From contig MU130379.1 in assembly GCA_015039465.1 (NCBI GenBank), positions 586,831 to 650,830 of the forward strand: DNA of 64,000 nt, read 5' to 3'. Made by a program: the position numbers and the translations under genes. The notes under the pieces are model-generated. The model was not told the DNA's origin. It searched no databases and worked only from the letters and a program-made list of their open reading frames with translations. This DNA comes from Phlegmacium glaucopus (taxonomy: Eukaryota > Basidiomycota > Agaricomycetes > Agaricales > Cortinariaceae). This document shows, in pieces, positions 49,501 through 57,118 of this stretch (position 1 is its first letter; each line of letters opens with the position of its first letter).

Positions 49501-49716
49501 AACCCTTTGGAAAGGGCTGTCCAAATTTACCAGGAATGCACTTGTGACACTTCTGTCAAACAAGGAGTTGAAATGATTTTTGAACTTGAAAATCTTTCCA
49601 AAGACTCTGATATCAATTATGCATTGCTGGCTGAAGAGGCTGTGCAGATTGCATTGAATAATCTCATATGTATGGATTTTACAATTCACTTCTTTTTATT
49701 TATTGGCAAGTACTAA
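37539..49716 (+). CDS. P-loop GTPase with 3-nt microexon array (copy 2, split by Gypsy)
   Basis: A close duplicate of the gene at 10251. Ordinary exons are 37539-37715, 37773-37805, 37865-38037, 38087-38166, 38216-38410, 38458-38596 and 38644-38728, with the same GRANAGKTT, HDSRGFE and TKTD motifs. Relative to copy 1, an in-frame stretch around MNKTSSWL is missing from the seventh exon, so phase 0 is kept. 35 candidate three-base exons follow between 38837 and 49118. The C-terminal exons are 49240-49269, 49330-49375 and 49442-49716, giving about 445 residues in all. An 8.3-kb Gypsy element sits antisense in the intron between microexons 40182-40184 and 48545-48547. The frame shows no stop, so the gene could be active if that large intron is removed. 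Whether it is expressed is not known. Confidence 0.65.
38837..40184 (+). repeat. Microexon/mini-intron array, copy 2, left block (25 triplets)
   Basis: Triplet starts are 38837, 38894, 38958, 39014, 39070, 39126, 39182, 39238, 39294, 39350, 39405, 39457, 39513, 39569, 39620, 39676, 39732, 39789, 39845, 39901, 39957, 40013, 40070, 40126 and 40182. From 38958 to 39350 the spacing is exactly 56 bp seven times. The first fifteen codons would read AVDDDDLSELGPAFK. The intron flanks are nearly identical across units while the three bases include GCT, GTT, GAT, TTG, TCA, GAA, GGG, CCA, GCA, TTT, AAA, AAT, GGA and CAT. Non-standard donors are GCAAGT after 39847 and GTAGGT after 39622. Confidence 0.85.
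40197..40201. repeat. Target-site duplication, left copy
   Basis: CCATC precedes the left LTR and is repeated directly after the right LTR at 48504-48508. It lies inside the CCATCTTGATCTG part of an array unit, which marks the insertion point. Confidence 0.9.
40202..40781 (-). repeat. Gypsy LTR (3' relative to the element's coding strand)
   Basis: Begins TGTTAAGTTTAAAAC and ends GGAATGTAACA on the plus strand. It has 580 bp, 9 more than its partner because a GGAACGGAC word is repeated near 40240. Confidence 0.9.
40845..40850 (+). promoter_or_regulatory. TATA box of the antisense gene
   Basis: TATAAA lies 129-134 bp upstream of the ATG at 40979, just inside the LTR, and opposite to the direction of the retroelement genes. 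It is followed by a pyrimidine-rich, AC-rich leader typical of fungal 5' UTRs. Its use is inference. Confidence 0.4.
40979..41868 (+). CDS. Antisense gene inside the Gypsy: CX2CX6C zinc-cluster-like protein
   Basis: On the strand opposite to gag-pol, an ATG at 40979 opens a frame beginning MNSNNKAGPSLPPASQRARL. A Glu/Arg-rich coiled-coil region and an acidic run of D and E follow. A 50-bp intron (41309-41358, GTAAGT...CACATAG) joins in frame to a second exon with two CX2CX6C motifs, CSRCEDAHEVC and CWRCYQRKIAC, then another charged helical region. The frame runs into an A29 tract as a poly-lysine end and stops at 41868. About 279 residues. The paired Cys motifs resemble half Zn2Cys6 clusters. 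Proteins of this kind occur near agaricomycete retroelements. DNA binding is inference; the function is unknown. Confidence 0.6.
41860..42281 (-). pseudogene. Integrase C-terminus and truncated chromodomain
   Basis: The minus strand reads ADKRRIPPPDFKVRD, a stop, AFVRAQFFHMTRPSKKLSEK, then LGPYEIIAQAG and HPVFHVSMLEPSIP, the usual Gypsy integrase tail. It then reaches a chromodomain core, CKLLYLVKW, which ends abruptly at the poly-T (plus-strand A29) junction around 41831-41859. The remainder of the chromodomain is missing. A stop sits in the linker. Confidence 0.7.
42282..42694 (-). mobile_element. 413-bp LTR of family 2 inside the Gypsy integrase
   Basis: This is the reverse-oriented counterpart of the LTR at 13070-13482, with TGTTAGGG/CCCTAACA ends and equal length. 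It splits the integrase after ADKRRIP. That motif occurs on both sides (around 42215-42240 and 42727-42750), but the sequences beyond it differ, so this is not a simple insertion. Confidence 0.8.
42695..43475 (-). pseudogene. Gypsy integrase core
   Basis: The minus strand encodes CTTCSRSKAKRHKPYGLLRQ (end of the zinc-binding domain), then SMDFIEHLPDSEGFTAVLVV with the first catalytic Asp, and HVTSDRGSEFVSHFF with the second. The stretch up to KALDMKLHFTSGYHPEGDGQ holds the Glu-bearing region. It is cut by the family 2 LTR at its C-terminal end. Confidence 0.85.
43476..44929 (-). pseudogene. Gypsy reverse transcriptase (C-terminal part) and RNase H
   Basis: The minus strand reads IPLPLVSDLLDAP in one frame segment, then IFTKIDLKHAYHLVRIAAGD and MPFGLTNAPGGFQCFLNTIF, followed by the catalytic YLDD (codons near 44663-44652). 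The RNase H domain follows with PIIVETDASDYTLAAILSI and VHDKELLAIFEAFKAWRHYL. The frame ends at a TGA in the integrase zinc-domain region (NRTLAVIR then stop at 43476). The reading continues in the same frame beyond it. Confidence 0.9.
44930..45672. mobile_element. Unclassified insertion splitting the reverse transcriptase
   Basis: About 740 bp with no coding content separates LNAITR from KDKYPLP, residues that adjoin in intact Gypsy RT. Inside is a run of decamers close to GCAGATCATC (45005-45160). Near-direct words CCGATGAT and CCGAGTGAT at the two edges may be a target-site duplication of about 8 bp. Clear terminal inverted repeats were not found. Confidence 0.6.
45673..46642 (-). pseudogene. 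Gypsy protease and N-terminal reverse transcriptase
   Basis: The minus strand reads NIDFSAFIDSGSTHCFMDEH with the aspartic protease DSG motif near 46580. A linker follows, then the RT start (IYPLSESELGTLREFIGEHL and FIKKKDGSLRLCVDF). A TGA replaces the next codon, and KLNAITR follows in frame. The gag frame also ends with a TGA at 46643-46645 and continues in frame into the protease. Confidence 0.85.
46643..47905 (-). CDS. Gypsy Gag with zinc knuckle
   Basis: 420 codons begin MQTRSKTSKTQLPLQEIM only 28 bp from the 5' LTR. The capsid-like region contains EPEPFTGKDPKKLKAFLFQC and LSYLWDVAQEWFEPG, typical of retrotransposon gag proteins. A Ser/Pro-rich stretch precedes a CCHC zinc knuckle, CLFCGKPGHRVPDC, for RNA binding. 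The frame itself is intact, but the downstream pol is broken. Confidence 0.88.
   Translation of the reverse strand: MQTRSKTSKTQLPLQEIMSHENTPIPDVVEEASHIDEPRSTTDEVESPTIHINQLVSALNSLGKSSAKSDSAGRLREPEPFTGKDPKKLKAFLFQCKLYFRSSSDTFRDDSKRVTFALSYLWDVAQEWFEPGISGLTDEPPSWLEDWDLFVSELQSNFGPYDESADIEHELTNLQMKDGQCISDYLVRFNSLAVRCTWGEPALRYRFYEGLPSRIKDEISKGDGKPRSLTAMRQKAQNADARYWEHMQEHSWESAPQQRQNPPKGPTPSSSSSVPSSSNPSTSSGKQSRPSDQKSVKPADSGKVSSSTPPKPNLEGKLDSRGRLTQQERQRRMDNKLCLFCGKPGHRVPDCNLAKASSAKGRASTVSDSVSESAPAKPKDSGSEKKKRLSNSLDSAQTVNCEKPCAELVAVLNAIISPET
47933..48503 (-). repeat. Gypsy LTR (5' relative to the element's coding strand)
   Basis: 571 bp, beginning TGTTAAGTTTAAAAC and ending GGAATGTAACA on the plus strand. 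It is near-identical to 40202-40781 and followed by the target duplication CCATC. Confidence 0.9.
48545..48772 (+). repeat. Microexon array, copy 2, right block (5 triplets)
   Basis: Array units resume directly after the Gypsy. Triplet starts are 48545 (GAT), 48602 (TTG), 48658 (TTG), 48714 (GAT) and 48770 (ATA). The flanks match the unit of the left block, which shows that one continuous array was split. Confidence 0.85.
48858..49118 (+). repeat. Divergent tail of the microexon array, copy 2 (5 triplets)
   Basis: Triplet starts are 48858 (GAA), 48926 (CAT), 48990 (TAT), 49051 (GAT) and 49116 (GAG), aligned with the five tail triplets of copy 1. Two donors are weak: GTGGGT after 48928 and GCATGT after 48992. 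The other three are GTATGT or GTAAGT. Confidence 0.78.
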
Positions 49717-50404
49717 TTGGGAACTATAGCAAGGAAATAAGCTAATGCTTAACTCAAATAATTGCACCTCTCTATATGAAGAACCAAAAACAGAAAAAAA
49801 ACAATCATGTGGGCAGTGGAGAAGTGCTCAGAATGGAATCATGGATACTGCTGATATCTTTGCTTGTAATTGTAATTTGTTGAATGGATGCCATGGTAGT
49901 GAAATCATAACTCAAAGAGTCCCACTTGAGTGCATTTCCTAGATGGACTTTATTAAAGAGCAAAGTGCAAGAATCCTTGCACTTGGGTGCAGGGCAATAT
50001 ATTGCTAATGAACTATTATATCAGTGCTTTGATAGTGTCTTAAATATTTTCCAAGATATTATTACATTGGAACCGATTGTGTGGTGTCACAATGATTCCC
50101 CTAAGTCTTCCATTACTGTTGTAATCATCAGTATGAAGCGGTCTACGGTAGTTAAAAATATCAAACTCACTGCTATATAGTTGAATGTCGCAACGTTGGG
50201 TGCCGAGCGTATGCTTTCCAGATTGCATGTCCTAAGCCAAATTATCCGATCTATAGTAAGAAAGGAGGGTCAATATCTTAAACAAGTCTTCATCGAAAGC
50301 AGGGCATTGGAAAGCTTCGATCATAACCGTAAGTATTTATTTTCTGCTTCTAGCATCTTCTACAGATCGGAGACGCAGGTATTTTGCGAGTCATGGATCG
50401 AAAA
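49717..50404. other. 3' flank of GTPase copy 2, no gene seen
   Basis: The first 220 bp or so remain similar to sequence downstream of copy 1 (15064-15275), marking the edge of the duplicated segment. The rest has only short frames. Confidence 0.5.
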
Positions 50405-51336
50405 CTACATCTCTTCATCTTCCAGTTCAAGTTCTTCGACTGGGTAATCGCCAACCTTCACCTTCTCTGGACGTACAAACACACCATAGTTGTGGCGACA
50501 TGGAAAGTAGCGTTCGCCTTTTACCCTGAAGAAATCATCAGACAGTGCATATTGAGTTAAAAATTTAGACAACATACGATCCATCATTTTTTCCAAACGG
50601 TTCATCATATTCTACCCCAACCCATATCCCAGTGCTAAACTGGGTTTGACCGACAAAGCGCACGGTGCCTCGCTTATTAAAACCTGCTTCGAAAGACTCT
50701 ACTTCGCATCGTGAGCCTACCTGAATGTTCACAGGTTGTTCAGATCGTTCAACTGGGGTATCATCTTTTTCTGCAAACCGGCCAACTTTGTTCCGCTGCT
50801 TATATGCAAGAACTGTATCTATGAAATGCTAAAGATCAGTTAATTATTTCGGATGATGCGCGTAGATCAAGACTAACCTTGTCTCTTTGCATATTCACTC
50901 TCTGTCAATTCGAATTTCTCAACTTGAGTCACATCCGTCAACTGTCCGGTGAATGTAGCTGCAGGGTTTGTATCTATCACCTTTGCAAACGGTTACAATT
51001 TAGAAAATAAAGAAAACCCTTCAATCTCTACCTTTATGACTTGCCAATCTCTCAAACCATAAAATCCCAGAGGCTTCAAATCATCGCTTAACTCAGCAAT
51101 GACTCTGGTGTCTTCTTGAGAATTTAACAACGAGAGAACCTGATTCGAAGCCGGAATGCCAGTAATGAGCTCTAGTTTGCCCTGGACATCCACAATGATT
51201 GACAAAGGAATGTATGATGTTGTGCGATGGAGCCGACCTTGAGTTGCTCGACACTGATGTGTGGATCGATCCGACGCTCTGAGTGCGTGTCTGGAGAGAT
51301 CACGAAGATATTTACAACCGACGACATTGTTGACAT
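50405..51336 (-). CDS. Tubulin-folding cofactor B (CAP-Gly)
   Basis: The chaperone that handles alpha-tubulin and, with cofactor E, helps dissociate or assemble tubulin dimers. The start is at 51336 ([14 protein letters not shown]) or 51327. The N-terminal ubiquitin-like domain reads [20 protein letters not shown], then [19 protein letters not shown] and [14 protein letters not shown]. The linker exon reads [11 protein letters not shown]. The CAP-Gly domain reads [20 protein letters not shown] and [20 protein letters not shown], where the glycine-rich groove is present. It ends [13 protein letters not shown] with a stop at 50405-50407. Several introns of about 55 bp were placed by eye. It is divergent from the RING gene at 51494. 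Confidence 0.9.
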
Positions 51337-51493
51337 GGACTGAATGATGCACGTGTAGATCGCCCTGCTTGATTGATGGTAAACGGCGACAAACATCGCG
51401 TGTTGAACGCGTCGCGTCCTCATGCTCAGGAACGTTTATTAAGCCTTTAAGGCGTCCTCCTCGAGGACATCCCCTAAGCTTCTCTTTACGCCG

Positions 51494-52823
51494 ATGCCTG
51501 CTGTTCATTGTCCCATTTGCTTTTCTCATCTCCCCGTGGACAAGTTCGTGGTTTTTCCTTGCGGTAAGCCCTTGCTTCACACCACCCAAAACTCATCAAG
51601 TTAATGTTGTTCATTAAAATGCTAGGCCACGGTCTTTGTATCGATTGCAAGAGGCGTATGTTCCAGGAGTCACGGCGACCGAAGTGTCCAAACTGCAGGA
51701 TCCACATTCACGATCGGGATGCTCATCCAGTGTTTTTGGAACTTATCGACTCCAAGGTTGCCTTCGCTTCAAGCCTAGTCGATGGTTTAGATAGAATGGA
51801 CTGCGAAACTCCGCTCCTGAGTGTCAAGAAGGCTGGCCAAAAACTTGGAAGGGTCTTACAAGGCCCACAACTGGAACCAGATGCTATGGTAAACGCGACT
51901 CTTCGTTTAATTTCCATCCTATTTTATTTTTTTATTACTTCTCCCCAAGGCTGGGCTTGTCAAGGCTTTAGAACATTTCAATGAACGTATCATTCCTCTC
52001 TATAACAAGAGAGAGATTCAGTCACACCAAATCGTCACCTTGACAGCAGCTTGTCTCCAGAGCCGTCAGGAAAACGAATTTTTACAGGACCAGCTAACAA
52101 AGGCTAACCAATTCCAAAAAAAGTCCATTCAACTGGAAATGGAATTGGAAGAGGCTAAGAAAAATGAAGATAAAGCTATATGCCTAGCTGAGAATGCGAA
52201 AAATGAACTTGGTAGAGTCCACGAAAACTTGATTCAATGGAAGGGGCGAACGGAGGAACTTACTACAGAAAATAAACGTTACAAAGATCTCCTTGAATCC
52301 GTGAGTTAGATTTCGAAATATTCATACATTGAACTACCATCCATCCTTCTATAGAACCGGCGAGAGAAGCAAAAGAGACTCCACCACAAACAAATGGTCG
52401 AACAGACACAGAAGTCGGCAACCAGAGAGAGGGAGGCAATGTCTGATGCTACACAGGTAGGATATCATGATGTCATTTGCTCATTAGATCTCATGAGCAA
52501 TTTGTAATATGCAGGACTATGATGGAGATTTTTCCGCTCACGAACATTCGATGATGCGGAGCAGTCTAAATGTCATGTCAACGCCGTCATCGCGAACGGC
52601 TCGCCACCTCCAGGACGAGAATCATATTGATCTCGACATGGAAGGCATGCCGCCCCTTAGGTTTCACTCCGGTTGGCAACTCAACAAACCAAAACTAAAA
52701 TATGGAACCGTTGCCCGACGACCGTTCCCCCTTGATCTAGACCACAAAGGGCGCCCAAACAGACCTGTACAATTAGGTCCTCGTTCGGTGATACACGCTG
52801 CTCAGCAAAGCTATTGTCCTTGA
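51494..52823 (+). CDS. RING-finger coiled-coil protein
   Basis: The ATG at 51494 gives MPAVHCPICFSHLPVDKFVV. After an intron inside the RING it continues with PCGHGLCIDCKRRMF and CPNCR, making a C3HC4-type RING. The next exons give a long coiled coil from VKALEHFNERIIPLYNKREI to EELTTENKRYKDLLES. The C-terminal exon is disordered and ends VIHAAQQSYCP with a stop at 52821-52823. It is a probable E3 ligase of unknown substrate. Its RING layout resembles the other two RING genes here, but it lacks their IRR motif. Confidence 0.8.
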
Positions 52824-53035
52824 TTTAAAAAATTGCCTGTATGTATATATTCAATTTGAAGCACTCCAGTTCCATGTTTCTTCATTGAAAAGAAATGTCA
52901 CTTAAAGAATTCGGGCCGAGTTCCCATCTTTCAGTTGAGAAAAGGAATATTCAAGCGCATACGTAAAACATGCCAAAGTGAATGAGTAGCATAAGAGCAT
53001 GTTGACGACAAACGATGAAGAATAATGAAGATCAT

Positions 53036-53725
53036 TTATTTCTAGAATAGTCTGTTCAGCATCAAATTCCACCGTTATATTTAATATACGTACTAGGATG
53101 ATACCGTCGAAGCGTTGCTTGAACCACGCCATCGTGTCCTCCTTCTTGATACGATGGGGGAAACCAATCCTCGTCCTTTGCTGCCTTCGTCTAGCCACAC
53201 GTGCACCTGGACGACCCATCACGACGTAGAAGTCCATTCCGAAAATACCAATGCCGGGGTCATAACGGGCACCCAAATCGATGTGTTCCTGGATACCAAA
53301 ACCAAAATTCCCTGTGTCCGAGAAGTTCTTACGTCTCAGCTCATATTCCTTCACTTTCAACCCGCGTTCTAGGATCTCCTCCGCCTTGGGACCACGAATG
53401 GTAACGTGCACAGCGATCTTTTCGTTACGACGGATACCGAATGTGCGGACGGTGTAACGTGCTTTTGAAGTTACGGGTGTTTGACCAGTAAGTTGTTCTA
53501 GGACCTTTGAGGCACGAGTCAAACGATCTCCGGATTCGCCAACGGAGATGTCTGCAAAAAAGGCGATTAAATATGAGTTAGAGATCACTTCAGAGAGCAT
53601 AGAACACACTAATGACAAGCTTTTCGATACGAGGCTCTTTCATGACATTAGTGGGAGTCGTCTTCTGGTCGGCCTATCACACTAGTTAGGTCACATTGCC
53701 ATGAACAGCAGTCTGGACTGACCAT
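53036..53725 (-). CDS. RPL11: 60S ribosomal protein L11 (uL5)
   Basis: The large-subunit protein at the central protuberance next to 5S rRNA. The first exon is just the ATG at 53723-53725, followed by an intron. The next exon then reads [20 protein letters not shown]. Later come [60 protein letters not shown] and [21 protein letters not shown] last intron leaves only Lys and the stop (53036-53041). The protein is well conserved and full length. Confidence 0.95.
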
Positions 53726-54534
53726 TTTGTCGAGTGGTGGTTTGTCGCTGTTCCTACCTTGTGAGAAAGTATTTGGTGGTTCGTGCCGGAGTGTGGCTGA
53801 AACTTTATTTTCATGTCCTGCATAATACTTGGAGATTGCCGCGCATATTTGAGACTCCGCACAAAGTGCCTCGAGGCACTTTACGTTCCGCTTTATACTT
53901 GAACCTATCACTTCGATATACCCCGTATATCTTGACTATTCCTCTTACGCAACGGAGGACATATCTCCTCAGTCTACATATATGAACGCGGGCTACTACT
54001 ACCGGCCGTGGCATGGACCCAGCGCTGGCACTAGTGGATTCCATTTCCGGGGCGGTTCAAAGGGTATCAATTACATACTTCAGCAACAGTTTCTATCTTC
54101 CTATTTGACGTAGATAACGGTGGCGTTGATGATTTTTTTCAAACATGTTGCATGCTCTGCGCGTTTTCAAGGTCGTGGTGGATTTCCTGATCCAGACACG
54201 GAAGTTGATCCTCCGGCCCATTTTTATATATTTTAGATGTCAAATAACACAAGATCTTGATAAAAATTGGTTCCACGATTCGGCGTTTGGAATTCCGGAT
54301 TAAAATTGAATTTTCGCATGTCAAGATTGTGGACTTGAATAACATTCCATTCACGATGTGTTTGGGAAGCTTCGCTAAAACATCCTTGAAGGCTGGATCC
54401 GTTCATTCAGAGATGAATGCTGGAGATTCTGACGGCATGCAGGCCGCCTTTATATAACACGTCCAACTTGTAGGATGCGATCTGTGTCCACAACCCACTA
54501 GAACGCCCTCACTGGTTAGAAGCCTTTTTCACAC
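53726..54534. other. Intergenic region between RPL11 and a RING gene
   Basis: About 800 bp between divergently transcribed genes. The RPL11-proximal part should hold a strong promoter. No protein, RNA gene or repeat is recognised. Confidence 0.45.
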
Positions 54535-55448
54535 ATGGTTTCGTGCTGTATCTGCATTGAACAATCAAAGAATCCTGTCTCCTTACCCTGCGGTAAGCTG
54601 ATTAGGCCATCTACTACCATCTATATTTCTTATGTTCCTTAGGTCATATCTTCTGCACCAACTGCATTGTAAAAGCCATCCGTGTAGTGAAGCATTCTAC
54701 TAATTTTCATCCTTGTCCGGTTTGCCGCTCTGTTTATAATATCGGTAGGCATTAAGACCAAACAATGATGACGAGTAAAGCAAGATGTAAACCATGCTTT
54801 TTTTTTTGCAGCGCCGGTAAACTTGAGGATGGTGCCGCCTAATTTGCGATCATTCGTTACGCCTAGCATTCGGCGATTATATATCGATTCTCATTCGCCA
54901 GAACAAGAAGAAGAGAATCACACACTGATCACATCTACCTCGTCAGAAATTTCACGTCTTCAAGCTGAAAATCATGCACTCCGCAACCACTGCACTATGT
55001 GGCGGAGACGTGCCGAAATGCAAGGATTAGCAAATCTAAAGCTTACACATACTATCCGGGACCAAGCCTCGCAGCTTGCCCATGAACGCGATGAACCTGA
55101 CAGGCGCTGTTCTCGGTTAAAACGCAAACCGGATGACGATGAGTTGAGTAGAATTTGTTTATTGGGCTTACATGATATTAATCAGTCCCTATCAGATCGC
55201 GGATTCTGGTAAACGCCACATCTTCCACTAGTCATGAATGGCCTGCGAAGACAGAGGAGCCGCTACCATCATCCATGTCTCCATTCCCTACCCCGTTCCT
55301 TTCCTTTATTCCAATGTCTTCGCGGCATTCTATCGATGAGGCCATCCCACCAAAGAAGCGCCTGAGAATCGATCCACTGCCAGAAGGTGCCGCTGAACGC
55401 ATTGCTGTTTGGCAAAAGGAGGTATTAGATTCTATATCTTCACCATGA
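54535..55448 (+). CDS. RING-finger coiled-coil protein
   Basis: The ATG at 54535 gives MVSCCICIEQSKNPVSLPC, and an intron leads to GHIFCTNCIVKAI and CPVCRS, a C3HC4 RING. After another intron PPNLRSFVTPSIRRLYID matches the segment that follows the RING in the gene at 28420, then a short coiled coil (EISRLQAENHALRNHCTMWR) follows. A short (38-bp) intron starting at 55147 is needed to reach the tail with PPKKRLRIDPLPEGAAERIA and the stop at 55446-55448. Without that intron the protein would stop at 55212. Confidence 0.72.
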
Positions 55449-55619
55449 ATAATCTGCTATTTATTCCATTATGTACTTTGAATTGATTCTGTTCTATTTT
55501 TGGCGTACAACGCCGCAACGTTAAGGCTGTCTGCATCTGCGGTACTTTCGCTAGCACTTGATGAACTTGAGTCTTGAACTCAGTTTATCTAAAGGGGTCT
55601 GGCACAGTGGATTACAATC

Positions 55620-56582
55620 ATGATCAAACCAATCCTAGCACCCCATCCTTTTGATCATGCCACTGCAGATGTGATATTACGATCATCCGATAAGGAACCA
55701 GTCGACTTCCGAGTATTCAAGCTGCTGCTTTCATTGGCATCACCATTCTTCTCCGAAATATTCACTCTTCCTCAATCATCAACCCCCACAATACACTCCG
55801 ATGAATGTCGTGATCCTAGCGGGCTCCCAGTCATCCAAATGACGGAAGACAGGGAAACACTCCACCATCTATTAAGCCTTTGTTTCCCTGTCAGTGTTTC
55901 CAAACTCCCCCGTTTCTCCTCTTTGCAAGAACTACAAAAGGTCATAGAAGCAACTTTCAAATTCGATATGGAAGGCTTGCAAAAGCACTTACGTGCTGAA
56001 CTCATTACACTCCGGTTCATAGAGGCGCAGCCTCTACGAGTGTTCGCGATCGCATATCGATATGGTTGGGATTCGGAAGCCAGGAAGGCTGCTCGATATA
56101 CCTTGAGGCACCATATGAATTCCGCTTTTGTTTCTGAGTTAGAGTACATCTCGGGTGCGACGTATCACCGCCTACAAGAATACCATCGGCTGTGCGGCGA
56201 GGTAGCCAGTTCACGAGTATCTTTGCAGCCGGTCCTCGCAGAGCATGACGATGGCTGGACATGGATAACATGCAAACGTTGCCCTGGAGCACTATCAAGA
56301 AATAGAGATTTTCCCGAGGTGAGAAGTTGGTGGGCGGGATGGATCCACAAAGTGGCAGAAGAGGTCCGAGTACGACCATGGGGTGAAACAGTGAAGAAAT
56401 GGGACATCCTCAAAGATACACTGCGCCAGGCTGAAGTATGTCCAAATTGCGCGAAAAGAGCTCGTGAAGACCTTGAAACGTTCTCTCTGATGCTTGCTGT
56501 TGAAATTGAAAGAGATATCTCAATGGTGCGTTCTATAAATCCCCGCTTGCTGTGGGTCTTAAGTAAATTCATATTAGGTTGA
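55620..56582 (+). CDS. BTB/POZ domain protein
   Basis: A single-exon gene of 320 codons. The N-terminal PFDHATADVILRSSDKEPVD then VFKLLLSLASPFFSEIFTLP is a BTB/POZ domain (about residues 10-130), and RHLxxLC-like helices continue to LHHLLSLCFPVSVSKLP. BTB proteins dimerise and often act as CUL3 adaptors or scaffolds. The C-terminal half has two CxxC pairs, CKRCPG and CPNCAK, that could bind zinc. This family is expanded in agaricomycetes and the role is unknown. Confidence 0.85.
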   Translation: MIKPILAPHPFDHATADVILRSSDKEPVDFRVFKLLLSLASPFFSEIFTLPQSSTPTIHSDECRDPSGLPVIQMTEDRETLHHLLSLCFPVSVSKLPRFSSLQELQKVIEATFKFDMEGLQKHLRAELITLRFIEAQPLRVFAIAYRYGWDSEARKAARYTLRHHMNSAFVSELEYISGATYHRLQEYHRLCGEVASSRVSLQPVLAEHDDGWTWITCKRCPGALSRNRDFPEVRSWWAGWIHKVAEEVRVRPWGETVKKWDILKDTLRQAEVCPNCAKRAREDLETFSLMLAVEIERDISMVRSINPRLLWVLSKFILG

Positions 56583-57118
56583 CCTCGATCTCAATTTTGA
56601 TGATTGGAGTAATTGTTCGGCGACTTGACAAGAGGATATGGCTCCTAGGAGCTATCCTAGATGTATCAACAATATATGTTTCGCTAAATTTTGTGGTATG
56701 CGTAACCCTTAACGTTTAACTCTTATTCCAGCTTGAATCTCCAGCTCGTGGCTAACTCAGCTACCACTTAGTAGAAGCGATTCATCACGTCTAGGTGTTT
56801 CGGTCGCTCTTTCAATGGGAGTCCTTGCTTATGCCCTGCGGCACAGTGTCAGCACTGCCACAGCCGCTGCATCAACTGCGAGCACGTTACTACGGTGGAA
56901 CGCGTTGAAACGATTCTTATCATTTTGAACTGTGTTTAAATATTGCCATCTCTTTTTTGCGGAGTTCCCGCCGCCAGCAGACCGCTGTTAGTTGTTCTTC
57001 TAATCTCTATCTACGACCAGTGTTAGTGCAGGTTTTCTACTGGCTTCCAATACTTCTGACTTACTACTAGCCTTCACTATAGCAAGCGAGACTGAAGTTG
57101 ACTGTCGATTGATGCAGT
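56583..57118. other. Intergenic region, promoter of the F-box gene; duplicated at 63.6 kb
   Basis: From about 56870 the sequence (GCGAGCACGTTACTACG, GAACGCGTTGAAACGATTCT) is repeated near 63580-63780 in front of the partial F-box copy. It is the 5' flank carried along in a duplication. Confidence 0.6.
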
